A stretch of DNA of 64,000 bases from Mycobacterium simiae. Lineage in GTDB: Bacteria > Actinomycetota > Actinomycetes > Mycobacteriales > Mycobacteriaceae. The stretch lies in contig NZ_AP022568.1 of the NCBI RefSeq assembly GCF_010727605.1, forward strand, positions 4,650,001 through 4,714,000, written 5' to 3'. This document shows positions 8,316 to 16,825 of this stretch, piece by piece. The position numbers were made by a program, and so were the translations under genes. Under the pieces are notes generated by a model. It was given only the letters and a program-made list of their open reading frames with translations. It ran no database searches and had not been told where the DNA came from. Every line of letters starts with the position of its first letter. Position 1 is the stretch's first letter.

Positions 8316-9389
8316 ATGGGCCATAAAGTCATCCAGTTCTCCACCGGCAATGTCGGGGTCCATGCCCTGCGCACTCTCATTGCCCGCCCCGACCTCGAGC
8401 TGGTCGGAGTACACGCATCGAGCCCGCACAAGGTCGGGCGCGACGCCGCGGAACTATGCGGGGTCGACCAGCCCACCGGCGTTATCGCGACCGACGACAT
8501 CGACGCGCTGATCGACTTAGGAGCCGACTGCGTCGTCTACACCTCTCAGGCGGAAACCCGTCCGCAGGAGGCCATGACGGAAATCGCCCGATTCCTACGG
8601 GCGGGGATCAACGTCGTCGGGACCTCATTTGTCTGGCTGGTAGCGCCCGATTTCACCGATGCCTGGCTGCGGGCGCCGCTGGAAACGGCTTGTGCCGAAG
8701 GGAATTCGACCCTGTATGTCAACGGGATCGACCCCGGCTTCTCTGGAGACACCCTGGTGTATACCGCGCTGAGCCTCACCGCCCACGCGACGATGATCAC
8801 CGTTCAGGAGATCTTCGACTACGGCACCTACGACGACGCCGAATTCACCGGCGCCAGTTTCGGATTCGGTGCCGGCCCGGAGCACAAGCCGATACTATTT
8901 GCGCCCGGCGTCCTCACCTCGATGTGGGGGGCGCAGGTACGCAGCCTCGCATTTGATCTGGGCATCGAACTCGACGAGGTCCGTGAGTGGCACGAGCAAT
9001 GGGTTACGCCGTCGCCGATTTCATGCACGATGATGGAGGTCGCCCCCGGGGCCGTCGGCGCCGTCCGCTTCGGCGTCCAGGGCCTTCGCAACGACAGGAC
9101 GATCATCACAATGGAACACGTCAATCGCCTCACCAATGCCGCCGCGCCGGACTGGCCCTATCCGCCGGACGGCCACCCGGGGGTGCACCGCGTCGTCGTA
9201 GAGGGAGACCCCGGCGTTGAGATCAACACTCATGTGGGCAGATCCGGGACAGACCACAACATCGCGGGCGTGGTGGCCACCGCGGCGCGGGCCATCAACG
9301 CCATCGACGCGGCGTGCCATGCACCAGCCGGGATCCTGGCCGCCCACGACCTGCGTGCGCTGGAACATGTGCGCGGCGTGATGTGGTGA
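8316..9389 (+). CDS. DapB-fold NAD(P)H-dependent oxidoreductase, paralogue 2
   Basis: A 357-residue paralogue of the 6656–7774 product: KVIQFSTGNVGVHALRTLI at the N-terminus, DCVVYTSQAETRPQEA, and YVNGIDPGFSGDTLVYTAL in the position of the other protein's SGIEPGFG. ATG 8316 is preferred over an upstream GTG because AGGA lies 5 bases before it. The next gene, a TetR, begins 10 bases after the stop. Two divergent copies in one locus suggest two successive or alternative reductions in the same pathway (inference). Confidence 0.8.
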   Translation: MGHKVIQFSTGNVGVHALRTLIARPDLELVGVHASSPHKVGRDAAELCGVDQPTGVIATDDIDALIDLGADCVVYTSQAETRPQEAMTEIARFLRAGINVVGTSFVWLVAPDFTDAWLRAPLETACAEGNSTLYVNGIDPGFSGDTLVYTALSLTAHATMITVQEIFDYGTYDDAEFTGASFGFGAGPEHKPILFAPGVLTSMWGAQVRSLAFDLGIELDEVREWHEQWVTPSPISCTMMEVAPGAVGAVRFGVQGLRNDRTIITMEHVNRLTNAAAPDWPYPPDGHPGVHRVVVEGDPGVEINTHVGRSGTDHNIAGVVATAARAINAIDAACHAPAGILAAHDLRALEHVRGVMW

Positions 9390-9399
9390 CATAACAGGC

Positions 9400-10032
9400 A
9401 TGACAGCTTCCACCGGGCCGCGCCGGCCTCCGGGCGGCAGTCAGCCGCGCGCTGAGCGCACCCGCCAGGCCGTCATCGACGAGACTGCTCGTTACATTGT
9501 TGAGGAGGGCTTCGTGCCCCCTAGCGTGCGTCGCATCACCGAGCGCGCCGGACTCACCTGGGGCGTAGTCCAATATCATTTTGGTGATCTGGACGGCCTG
9601 CTGATGGCCGTCGTTGACCAAGGTTTCCGCGAACTCACCGAACTGATTGAACAGCTTCCCGGCCGAATCGCCGGACTGGCGCCAGCTCGCCGCACCGAGG
9701 TCGTCATCGATACGGTGTGGCAAGCGTTTTCCAGCCAGACTTCGATCGCTGCGCTGGAAATCCTCATCTTCACGCGCATGACAAGAACGCGAGCGGTCAA
9801 CTCCGCATTGGCCACGATGCAGCGCCGATTCACCAAATTGGGAGAACACCTCGGAGCTGACCTCGACGCCCCGCACGCCGAGAGAATCGGAAACCTAATC
9901 TGGGCCGCCCTGCGTGGGATGGTGGTCGCACAGATGGTGTCGCCGGGCCCATTGGACACGACGCGCGACCGCCAGACGCTAGTCGATGTCCTCACGACAT
10001 ACGTTGAAGTCTCCGCCGCAGCCGGACCCTAG
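9400..10032 (+). CDS. TetR-family regulator
   Basis: A 210-residue repressor with an HTH at about 20–65 (PPSVRRITERAGLTWGVVQYHFGDLDGLL) and an alpha-helical ligand domain. A basic Pro/Arg-rich leader of about 20 residues precedes the DNA-binding domain. It follows the DapB-like gene by 10 bases and so is probably its co-transcribed regulator. No palindrome was found directly upstream; its operator may be at the 7775–7822 divergent promoter. Confidence 0.82.
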   Translation: MTASTGPRRPPGGSQPRAERTRQAVIDETARYIVEEGFVPPSVRRITERAGLTWGVVQYHFGDLDGLLMAVVDQGFRELTELIEQLPGRIAGLAPARRTEVVIDTVWQAFSSQTSIAALEILIFTRMTRTRAVNSALATMQRRFTKLGEHLGADLDAPHAERIGNLIWAALRGMVVAQMVSPGPLDTTRDRQTLVDVLTTYVEVSAAAGP

Positions 10033-10286
10033 TTCGCCTCCACGTCCGGAGATTCGGCGCGGTTGCGACATGCGCGCCTTCGAGCCCGAGTGGCACGCCT
10101 AGCACGAGAAAATGGCGGTGCCTGGATAACGAAATGTGCAGTAGCACTTGGTCTTCCCCGACACGGCGGCCGAGCGGCGGGCAAACCTGCGGGCAAATCG
10201 CGGTGTGTGTGATCAGGCAGGTGTTGCTGGGCGACGGGTTCACCGCGAGATGGATGAACCCAAAGCGGAGCGTGGGCCATCAGTTA

Positions 10287-10302
10287 TTGACCGACCGGTC
10301 AA
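10287..10302. promoter_or_regulatory. TetR operator overlapping the -35 box
   Basis: TTGACCG-AC-CGGTCAA is a perfect 7-bp-arm palindrome. Its left edge is the -35 TTGACC (10287–10292). A TAACGT -10 lies 17 bases further (10310–10315), and GTG 10323 begins 7 bases after that. The layout is a textbook autorepression site for the TetR at 10323. Confidence 0.75.
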
Positions 10303-10322
10303 CTAGCCGTAACGTCGGCTGT

Positions 10323-10931
10323 GTGCGGAAGCCCCCAGACACTCGTGAACGCATCGTGTCGGCGGCGGCCCGGCTATTTCTGCAGCGCAGTTACCAGGCT
10401 GTCGGGGTGGACGAGATCTGCGAGGCCGCCGACGCTCGCAAGGGCAGCTTCTACTACTACTTCTCGTCGAAATGCGAACTGGCCAAAGCAGTCGTCGACT
10501 TGCACGCGGTGACCTACGCGTCACGGCTGGCCGATTTTGCCGACGATGACCCCGTTCGTCGCCTGCGGGCGATTCCCGACATGATCGGAGCCGTTCAGGT
10601 CGATTTCGAGTCGCAGTTTGGTCGGGCCGTAGGTTGTCCGTTCGGCAACCTTGCCGCCGAGTTGTCCACAACGGACGACGCATTGCGTGCCCACATCGCA
10701 GGGTGTTTCAGGTTGATGGAAGAGGGATTAGCGCAGCTGTGCCGCCAGGCCTCCGCGCAGGGGGCTCTTCGCGAAGGAGTCGATCCCGATCGATTGGCCC
10801 ACTGCCTGCTTGCCCAATACGAGGGGGTGACCCTGCTCGCCAAACTCAACGGAGCCGGTGTTGCCGGCATCGCACCGGCGCTACGCGACTTTTTGGCCGC
10901 TTATCTCTCCGACGGCGGACATGCCCGATGA
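10323..10931 (+). CDS. TetR-family regulator, probably leaderless
   Basis: A TetR repressor of about 202 residues: ERIVSAAARLFLQRSYQAVG, then VDEICEAADARKGSFYYYFSSK. A longer frame reaches back to 10134, but the HTH alignment, the promoter (-35 10287, -10 10310) and the operator all lie inside that extension, so GTG 10323 is favoured. The ligand domain contains RAVGCPFGNLAAEL, a pattern seen in mycobacterial AcrR-like repressors. The 290-bp gap upstream (10033–10322) holds only this promoter. The haloalkane-dehalogenase-like gene follows 200 bp downstream and may be its target. Confidence 0.82.
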   Translation: MRKPPDTRERIVSAAARLFLQRSYQAVGVDEICEAADARKGSFYYYFSSKCELAKAVVDLHAVTYASRLADFADDDPVRRLRAIPDMIGAVQVDFESQFGRAVGCPFGNLAAELSTTDDALRAHIAGCFRLMEEGLAQLCRQASAQGALREGVDPDRLAHCLLAQYEGVTLLAKLNGAGVAGIAPALRDFLAAYLSDGGHAR

Positions 10932-11130
10932 ACCGGAACCGCCAAACTGGAGGAGCGCGCATGGCTGAGAAATCCCGCTGCCGAGGTGGATTCGACGTTG
11001 CGGGTCAGCGCCGCAATGTTTGTGGCGGTGTCTTTGATCCATGGAGCGGATCGGCTGCGCCGAGGACTCCAACTTCGACGCGGCGCCGACTATTGCGATC
11101 GAGATAGTCCTGACACTGAAAGGCCAGCCC

Positions 11131-11991
11131 ATGCCGACACACGAGTTCGCGGTGGACCGAAGTCTGTACCCGTTTGAATCACGGTGGTTCGACGGACGTC
11201 ACGGACGAATGCACTATATCGACGAGGGTCACGGGATCCCGATCGTTTTCTTTCATGGAAATCCGACGTGGAGCTTCTTGTATCGGAATATCATTACCAC
11301 ACTGCGCAGTGAATTCCGTTGCATCGCTGTTGATTACCTTGGATTCGGGCTCTCAGAGCACCCTATCGATTTCGGCTACACGGCCGAGGAACACGCCGCC
11401 GCGGTGGGGGAATTGCTGGACTATCTGGACCTCGACGGGTTCATCACAATGGGGCAGGACTGGGGTGGACCGATCAGTATGGCCGTCGCGACGGAGCGTC
11501 ACGCACGCGTACGCGGCGTGGTGCTGGGCAATACTTGGTTTTGGCCTTCGGATGGGTGGCGACTGAAGCTCTTCAGTATCGTCATGAGTTCCGCACCCAT
11601 GCAGTACCTCGTGCTGCGCCGTAATCTCTTCGTCAGATTTCTTCCCTACGCATTATCCGACAAACCGACCGATACCGTCATGCGGCACTATCTCGATGTC
11701 CAACCCGCACCGGCGTCACGCCGTGGCATTGCCGAGTTTCCTAAGCAAATCCGCGCCGCCCGGCCACTCCTGGAACGGCTGTCCCGCGACGTACCTGGCC
11801 TACTGGGCTCCAAACCCGCCCTATTCGTCTGGGGGATGAGGGACCCGGCGTTCGTGCTCGACGCGACAGTCGGCCAGCTCCAGCACGCGTTCCCCGACAA
11901 TGAATTGATCCGGCTCCCGCACGCGGGCCATTACATTCAGGAGGATGCACCCGAGACGATTGCCAACGCAATCGTCAGGCGGTTCGGTTGA
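11131..11991 (+). CDS. Haloalkane-dehalogenase-type alpha/beta hydrolase
   Basis: A 286-residue alpha/beta hydrolase with a dehalogenase-style active site: HGNPTW (Asn44 and Trp47, halide side), nucleophile Asp110 in GQDWGG rather than Ser, probable acid Asp238 in WGMRDPAF, and His267 in HAGHYIQED. Such enzymes cleave C–halogen bonds to alcohol plus halide, but several mycobacterial members have unknown natural substrates. ATG 11131 with AAAGG 7 bases upstream is preferred to an in-frame ATG at 11041. The frame from 10961 to 11107 upstream shows no recognisable protein. Confidence 0.85.
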   Translation: MPTHEFAVDRSLYPFESRWFDGRHGRMHYIDEGHGIPIVFFHGNPTWSFLYRNIITTLRSEFRCIAVDYLGFGLSEHPIDFGYTAEEHAAAVGELLDYLDLDGFITMGQDWGGPISMAVATERHARVRGVVLGNTWFWPSDGWRLKLFSIVMSSAPMQYLVLRRNLFVRFLPYALSDKPTDTVMRHYLDVQPAPASRRGIAEFPKQIRAARPLLERLSRDVPGLLGSKPALFVWGMRDPAFVLDATVGQLQHAFPDNELIRLPHAGHYIQEDAPETIANAIVRRFG

Positions 11992-12063
11992 GCCGCCAAG
12001 CTGGTGCCGCCGACGACGGCGCCAGCTTTCGGAATGGTCGCAGCTCCATTCTTTGAGGGCGCC

Positions 12064-12723
12064 CTAGTTGCTGGTGCGGCCGAGCAGTCCGGCGGTGGTG
12101 AAGATGACCAGTTGTTCCACCCAGTCGGGCTCAAGGCCGGCGTCGCTGAGTGGCTGACCATAGGCACTGCGGTCGACGCTGGCCAACATGGTGATCATCG
12201 AATACATCGCAATTCCGGCACGGCGCTGCACCATTGTGTCGCTGAGGTCAGGAATTGCTCGGCTGGCCGCCCTGAGGAACAGATCGGTGATACTGGGGTC
12301 GCTGCCAAGCAGATCGGACCACAACTGATCTTCGGTCAGGGCCAGCTGGGTGAAGACCTTGATCCACCGGGATGCCCCATAGGGGTCGTCTCGAAGCAGG
12401 GCGATAAATGGATTCAGGATTGCTTCAACGACATCGCGAACCGATGGCGCCCTTTCCTGTTCGCCCAGTGCGGCGAGCCCGGTAACGGTCTGCAGGGTGA
12501 ACGCAGGCGCGCGCCGATCGATGATCGCGGCGACCAGGTCGCGTTTGGACCGGAAATGGTAGGTGACGGCGCGAGTTCCCAGTCCGGCCTCGCGGGCTAC
12601 GGCCCGTAATGACACCGCGCCGATGGTGGCATCGCCGAACATGCGCTCGGCCACGTCGATGATCAACGTCCGAGTGTCGACGTCGGTACGAGGACCGCGG
12701 CGGCGGGCGGGAGCACTCGTCAC
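12064..12723 (-). CDS. TetR-family regulator
   Basis: A 219-residue repressor with a basic leader (ARRRGPRTDVDTRTLI) and HTH containing SLRAVAREAGLGTRAVTYHFRSKRDL. It is divergent from the SDR at 12846. A perfect 18-bp palindrome sits in the shared gap, between the -35 and -10 boxes of the SDR promoter. It is therefore the likely repressor of that SDR and of itself. GTG start. Confidence 0.85.
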   Translation of the reverse strand: MTSAPARRRGPRTDVDTRTLIIDVAERMFGDATIGAVSLRAVAREAGLGTRAVTYHFRSKRDLVAAIIDRRAPAFTLQTVTGLAALGEQERAPSVRDVVEAILNPFIALLRDDPYGASRWIKVFTQLALTEDQLWSDLLGSDPSITDLFLRAASRAIPDLSDTMVQRRAGIAMYSMITMLASVDRSAYGQPLSDAGLEPDWVEQLVIFTTAGLLGRTSN

Positions 12724-12751
12724 CGCAGCAGCCTAGCGGGCACCAGGGCGA

Positions 12752-12780
12752 TTGATTTACTCAGTTGAGTAAACTACTCT
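12752..12780 (+). promoter_or_regulatory. Promoter with embedded operator upstream of the SDR
   Basis: -35 TTGATT (12752–12757), 17-base spacer, -10 TACTCT (12775–12780). The palindrome TTTACTCA-GT-TGAGTAAA (12756–12773, perfect 8-bp arms) fills the spacer almost exactly, so repressor and RNA polymerase would compete directly. Confidence 0.75.
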
Positions 12781-12845
12781 AACCGCCGTCAGGGCGCCGA
12801 AGAGCACGGCGCCGGGCCCAAGTGCACGAATGCGAGGACGCGTAG

Positions 12846-13733
12846 ATGTCAGCAGGACTCCGCTTCGACGGCGAAGTGGCAATTGTTACCGGTGCGGGCG
12901 GTGGTCTGGGCCAGCAGTATGCACTCGATCTGGCCAGCCGAGGCGCCGTTGTGGTGGTGAATGATCTCGCCGCCGACGGCGACGCGTCGGTGGCGAGCAC
13001 GGTCGCGGAGATCACCGCCGCGGGTGGTCATGCGGTCGGCCGCGCCGGCGATGTCGCTGATCCGGCCACCGCGGACGATTTGGTGGCGACGGCGCTAGCT
13101 GAGGGCGGACGCCTAGATGTGGTGATCAATAATGCGGGCGCCCCGCCGACGGGCCCGTTCCCTGAGACGGCGGCCGCTGACTTTGACCGCATCGTCGACA
13201 TCAGCCTGGGAGCGTCAGTGCGGTTGGCCCGGGCAGCGTGGCCCCAGCTGGCGGACCGCGGTGGGCGGATCGTGAACGTGACATCACATTCGGTCTTCGG
13301 GATCGCATCCTCGTCCCCCTACATTGTCGCCAAGGCGGGGACGTGGGGTCTTACCAAAGCGCTGGCCTATGACGGCCGCGACGCGGGAATCAAAGTCAAC
13401 GCCGTGATGCCGATGGCCTACACACGCATGACCGCGCAAATAGAAGACGAGGATCTGCTTGCGTTCGTCAAGAAACATCTGCCAATCAGTAAGGTATCGC
13501 CGTTGGTCATCGCGCTGGCCCACCGCGACGTCGCGCAGTCGGGTGAGATCTTCCACGCCGGTGGAGGTCTGGTCGCCCCGGTGGGTTGGGGTTTCGGGGC
13601 CGGCATCGTCGACCATGAGCCCACTCCGGAGCACCTGCTCGCTACCATGCCCGGCCTTGCCCCCGGCGCGGACATCACCGCATTCACCGATGTCAACGAC
13701 TCAGTCGCGCACATTTTCAGCCTGATCTCTTAG
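12846..13733 (+). CDS. Short-chain dehydrogenase/reductase
   Basis: A 295-residue classical SDR: TGAGGGLG cofactor loop (15–22), NNAG (95–98), catalytic Ser near 147, Tyr159 and Lys163 (YIVAK). The N-terminal half resembles the dehydrogenase domains of mycobacterial multifunctional beta-oxidation enzymes (VVVNDLAADGDAS). The C-terminus adds about 45 residues after the core (GWGFGAGIVDHEPTPEHL), as in related mycobacterial SDRs; the gene at 21257 has a similar tail. It probably oxidises a hydroxyacyl or sterol-like alcohol. Under control of the embedded operator at 12756–12773. Confidence 0.85.
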   Translation: MSAGLRFDGEVAIVTGAGGGLGQQYALDLASRGAVVVVNDLAADGDASVASTVAEITAAGGHAVGRAGDVADPATADDLVATALAEGGRLDVVINNAGAPPTGPFPETAAADFDRIVDISLGASVRLARAAWPQLADRGGRIVNVTSHSVFGIASSSPYIVAKAGTWGLTKALAYDGRDAGIKVNAVMPMAYTRMTAQIEDEDLLAFVKKHLPISKVSPLVIALAHRDVAQSGEIFHAGGGLVAPVGWGFGAGIVDHEPTPEHLLATMPGLAPGADITAFTDVNDSVAHIFSLIS

Positions 13734-13797
13734 CTGCTGCGGAATCGGCGTCGACTGTCAGCTGCGGTGACCGAAACAAGCTGTCCCACACCGCGGT

Positions 13798-15009
13798 TCA
13801 GGCATTCGTCACTGACCAAGCTGGTGCCACCGGAGTCAGCGAGGTATTCACAGTTGAGCGCGGGACCACGCTGCCGCGTCCGGCGGGACGCGGCAGCGTC
13901 ACCCGGAAAGTGCAGCCCTTGCCGGGTCCCTCGCTGTGGGCGTCGATGTGGCCGTCGTGTGCTTCGACCAGTGCTCTGGCGATAGACAGGCCGATGCCGG
14001 CGCCGCCGTGCTGGCGGTCTCGGGCAGCGTCGACTCGGTAGAAGCGATCGAACAGCCGGGGCAGATGTTCCGGCGCCACGCCATCACCGGAGTCGGAGAT
14101 GGCGATGACCACGGCGTGGTCGCTGTAAACCAGCGTCACGTTGACCTGGTCGCCTGCCCGGGTGTGCCGCAGGGCGTTGTCGAGCAGGTTGGCCAGCACC
14201 TGACCGAGGCGTTCCGGGTCGGCCCATAGCTGCGGCGAATCGGGGGCGATCCGTGACGTGAGTGTCACGCCCCTGGCGCGGTAACGGGGCGCGAATGCCA
14301 TCAGTGCGGCACCGACCACGTCGGCGGGCGCCGTCCAGCGTGCGTCGATCGCGGTGGTGCGGCGTTCTGCCGCTGCCAGCGCCGTGACGTCGTTGCTGAA
14401 CCGGGTCAGCCGTTGGGTCTGCTGCCGCAAGGTGGCGATGGTTTTGTCATCAAGTGGCTGTACGTCGTCTTCAAGAGCTTCCATATATGCCTCGAGCACC
14501 GCCACCGGAGTCTTGATCTCGTGCGCCAGATCGGCCAGCATCTGGCGGCGGGTGTCTTCGATGGCACCGAGCTGCTGTGCCATCTTGTTGAATGCTCCGG
14601 CGACGGTGTCGAACTCCTTGCCCAGACCTGGCGATGCCACTCTGATGTCATAGCGGCCATCGGCAACGGCGGACGCGGCACGCGACAACGCTTTCGCCGA
14701 ACGGTGTGCGCGGCGGCTGAAATACCAGCTCAGCGACATCGTGGCTAAAGCCGATACGGTCAGGGCGATGCTGACTGACACCGCCGTCGCCTCGCGGAAA
14801 GCGCGCTCATAGGGATGGCTTCCGTTGGCGCCGGGAACCACCGCGCGATCCATTAACTTTCGAATCATCGGTGGCCCGATCATCATCGCCACAACGATGG
14901 TGGTCGTCATTCCGACGACGACGACCAGCAGATTGGTCAGCAACAGTCGCAGTCCGATACCTGAACGGCCTACCGTCCGAGAGGCCGTCGTTGTGTTGCG
15001 TGACGCCAT
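13798..15009 (-). CDS. Membrane sensor histidine kinase
   Basis: About 403 residues. Two N-terminal membrane spans (about 20–45 and 75–97) flank a short periplasmic loop. Then come HAMP (about 100–150), DHp with DLAHEIKTPVAVLEAYMEAL (phospho-His near 163) and HATPase motifs NLLDNALRHT, DSGDGV and GGAGIGLSIA. ATG 15009 overlaps the response-regulator stop by one base; GTG 15012 is the alternative. The small extracytoplasmic loop suggests sensing within or next to the membrane. Partner of the gene at 15009–15743. Confidence 0.9.
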   Translation of the reverse strand: MASRNTTTASRTVGRSGIGLRLLLTNLLVVVVGMTTTIVVAMMIGPPMIRKLMDRAVVPGANGSHPYERAFREATAVSVSIALTVSALATMSLSWYFSRRAHRSAKALSRAASAVADGRYDIRVASPGLGKEFDTVAGAFNKMAQQLGAIEDTRRQMLADLAHEIKTPVAVLEAYMEALEDDVQPLDDKTIATLRQQTQRLTRFSNDVTALAAAERRTTAIDARWTAPADVVGAALMAFAPRYRARGVTLTSRIAPDSPQLWADPERLGQVLANLLDNALRHTRAGDQVNVTLVYSDHAVVIAISDSGDGVAPEHLPRLFDRFYRVDAARDRQHGGAGIGLSIARALVEAHDGHIDAHSEGPGKGCTFRVTLPRPAGRGSVVPRSTVNTSLTPVAPAWSVTNA

Positions 15010-15743
15010 CACCGTGCGCCCATCCGATAGCCGATGCCGCGAACGGTCGTGACGTAGCGAGGCGTGGACGGATCATCGCCCAACTTGCGCCGCAGATGCC
15101 CGATGTGTACGTCCACGATGTTGTCAGCGCCAACCCAGGAGTCACCCCACACTGATTTGAGAATCTGGGTCCTGCTGAGTACGACGCCGGGACGCGCCGA
15201 CAGCGCGGCGAGGAGATCAAATTCGGTTCGAGTGAGCGCGATAAGCCTCTTCTCGACGAATACCTCGCGACTGTCAATATCTATCTCTAGAGCGCCGAAT
15301 CGACGTGGCGGAGAAAGCGTTTCATCGGGTCGTGCGGTCGCGTCAGCCGTGTGGCGGGGGCGACGCAGCATCGCGCGTATGCGGGCCACCAATTCGCGCG
15401 GACTAAACGGCTTCGTGACATAGTCGTCGGCGCCGACCGAGAGCCCGACCACGGTGTCTAATTCGGTATCGCGGGCAGTCAACATGACGACGTAGGCATC
15501 GGAAAAGGTGCGAAGTTGCCGACACACCTCGATACCGTCGGCGCCGGGCAGCCCAACGTCGAGAATGACCACATCCGGATCCACTTCCCGTGCCACGTCC
15601 AGCGCGCGACGTCCGTCATGGGCCAGGTGCACCTCAAACAATTCCCGCCGGAGATAGCTCGCGACGACCTCGGCCAATGACACCTCGTCGTCGACGACCA
15701 ACGCCCGCAACTCGATCTCAGCCGTCGGGGTTTCGGTGGTCAT
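15009..15743 (-). CDS. OmpR/PhoB-type response regulator
   Basis: A 244-residue regulator. The receiver (about 12–128) has acidic pair DDE, phospho-acceptor Asp62 (VVILDVGLPG) and the TKPFSPRELVARI lysine. A winged-helix domain ends in DVHIGHLRRKLGDDPSTPRYVTTVRGIGYRM. ATG 15743 is chosen over a longer GTG frame from 15770 because MTTETP starts just ahead of the receiver. It is translationally coupled to the kinase. It is divergent from a DUF417 gene whose upstream region holds three 13-bp direct repeats, the sort of array OmpR-type regulators bind. Confidence 0.9.
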   Translation of the reverse strand: MTTETPTAEIELRALVVDDEVSLAEVVASYLRRELFEVHLAHDGRRALDVAREVDPDVVILDVGLPGADGIEVCRQLRTFSDAYVVMLTARDTELDTVVGLSVGADDYVTKPFSPRELVARIRAMLRRPRHTADATARPDETLSPPRRFGALEIDIDSREVFVEKRLIALTRTEFDLLAALSARPGVVLSRTQILKSVWGDSWVGADNIVDVHIGHLRRKLGDDPSTPRYVTTVRGIGYRMGAR

Positions 15744-16025
15744 GACCTCAATAGTGCCGTTCTCGCCCACCCGTCACCACCACGAGCCCCGGCGCGCGGT
15801 CGTTCTTTACCGAAGCTTCAGAATCCACTCACGTCGTCCGCGATCGCCTTGACGGCTTTATCGAAACGTCAGACGACGACCAACAGAAGATCATGCAGCG
15901 CTGTCAGGCTCGTACTGGTCGGAAATGGCAACGGGATTAGGCGATTACGACGAAGGGGGATGCCCGCCATTGTTGTCACCGCGGGTCCACGGTGATTCCC
16001 TGCCGCGGTTCTCCCCAGTACATCT

Positions 16026-16064
16026 CCTGTCGTTACGTCCTGTCGTTACGTCCTGTCGTCACGG
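16026..16064. repeat. Three tandem 13-bp repeats, candidate regulator site
   Basis: CCTGTCGTTACGT occurs twice without gap (16026–16038, 16039–16051), followed by CCTGTCGTCACGG (16052–16064). The array lies 46 bp upstream of the DUF417 gene, in the 367-bp gap (15744–16110) divergent from the two-component genes. It may be a direct-repeat site for the response regulator. Confidence 0.5.
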
Positions 16065-16110
16065 CCACCGGCTGCAAAACACCAGTCACACGAGTCGAGA
16101 AAGGCAGTTC

Positions 16111-16638
16111 ATGACCGTTTCAACAGTCGCCGGCAGCGGCTACGACCGCGCGGCCACCGCGATCACCCAGGCGGGGCAAAACTTCGCGCGTTACGGGCTG
16201 GCGCTCGTCCTGGCCTGGATTGGCGTAGGCAAGTACGTGAAAATGGACGCGAAAGTGCTCATTGCACACAGCCCATTGATGAGTTGGATTTTCGACTTTT
16301 TCAGCGCAACCACCGTCGCGCGTGCTCTGGGGACGATGGAGATCGTCGCGGCAATCCTGATCGTCGTGCGGCCGGTATGGCCGCGTATCTCCGCAGCTGG
16401 CAGCGCGCTGGCAATCGTGCTGTTCTGTGGCACGTTGAGTTTTCTGTTCACCACACCCGGTGTTGTGGTCGGGCACGCCGTAGGTATTCCGGTTCTGTCG
16501 GCCCAACCGGGCCAATTCCTGCTCAAGGATCTCGTGCTGATGGGCGTCGCCATCTGGACGCTGGGAGACTCTCTCAGGGCGGCTTTGGCGCCCACGGCGA
16601 CGAAAGGCTTCCGCACCAGCGCCGCCGTGAACCACTAG
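16111..16638 (+). CDS. DUF417/YkgB-type membrane protein
   Basis: A 175-residue integral membrane protein with four hydrophobic segments (about 28–45, 67–92, 101–118, 142–160). The motif FARYGLALVLAWIGVGKYVKMDA matches the YkgB/RclC group, in which E. coli RclC protects against reactive chlorine. GAAAGG precedes ATG 16111; a longer frame from 15925 would cross the direct-repeat array and is rejected. Divergent from the two-component system, which may control it in response to oxidative or envelope stress (inference). Confidence 0.75.
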   Translation: MTVSTVAGSGYDRAATAITQAGQNFARYGLALVLAWIGVGKYVKMDAKVLIAHSPLMSWIFDFFSATTVARALGTMEIVAAILIVVRPVWPRISAAGSALAIVLFCGTLSFLFTTPGVVVGHAVGIPVLSAQPGQFLLKDLVLMGVAIWTLGDSLRAALAPTATKGFRTSAAVNH

Positions 16639-16745
16639 CAGAAGGGCGCCAAAGGTCGCCCGCCGAAATCGACGGCGGCCACTGATCGCCACCCCGGCCG
16701 GACTGTCGCGCAACGTCGCGTCCTACCGCTACGAACGAATCCGTT

Positions 16746-16798
16746 AAACATGAGGACTTCCTCACGTATAGTCCGAACGTGAGGAAGTCCTCATGTTT
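16746..16798. promoter_or_regulatory. Long perfect inverted repeat over the promoter of the LLM operon
   Basis: Two perfectly complementary 22-bp arms (16746–16767 and 16777–16798) are separated by 9 bases. Each arm contains its own palindrome, TGAGGA-N2-TCCTCA (16751–16764 and 16780–16793), centres 29 bp apart. A TATAGT -10 box (16767–16772) lies between them. This is best read as two operator copies flanking the -10 box, bound by the operon's own TetR (19277). Confidence 0.8.
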
Positions 16799-16825
16799 TG
16801 CTTGTCGTCCGAGGAGGTAGGTCAG

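Noticed and set aside
10961..11107. Small gene upstream of the dehalogenase
   Set aside because: Arg/Ser/Thr-rich translation without domain character and no SD; looks like non-coding high-GC sequence.
15925..16110. N-terminal extension of the DUF417 protein
   Set aside because: It would translate through the direct-repeat array; ATG 16111 has an SD and fits the family.
16746..16798. Transposon terminal inverted repeats or MITE
   Set aside because: No target-site duplication, and the symmetry centres on a -10 box with inner operator dyads; a regulatory reading explains it better.
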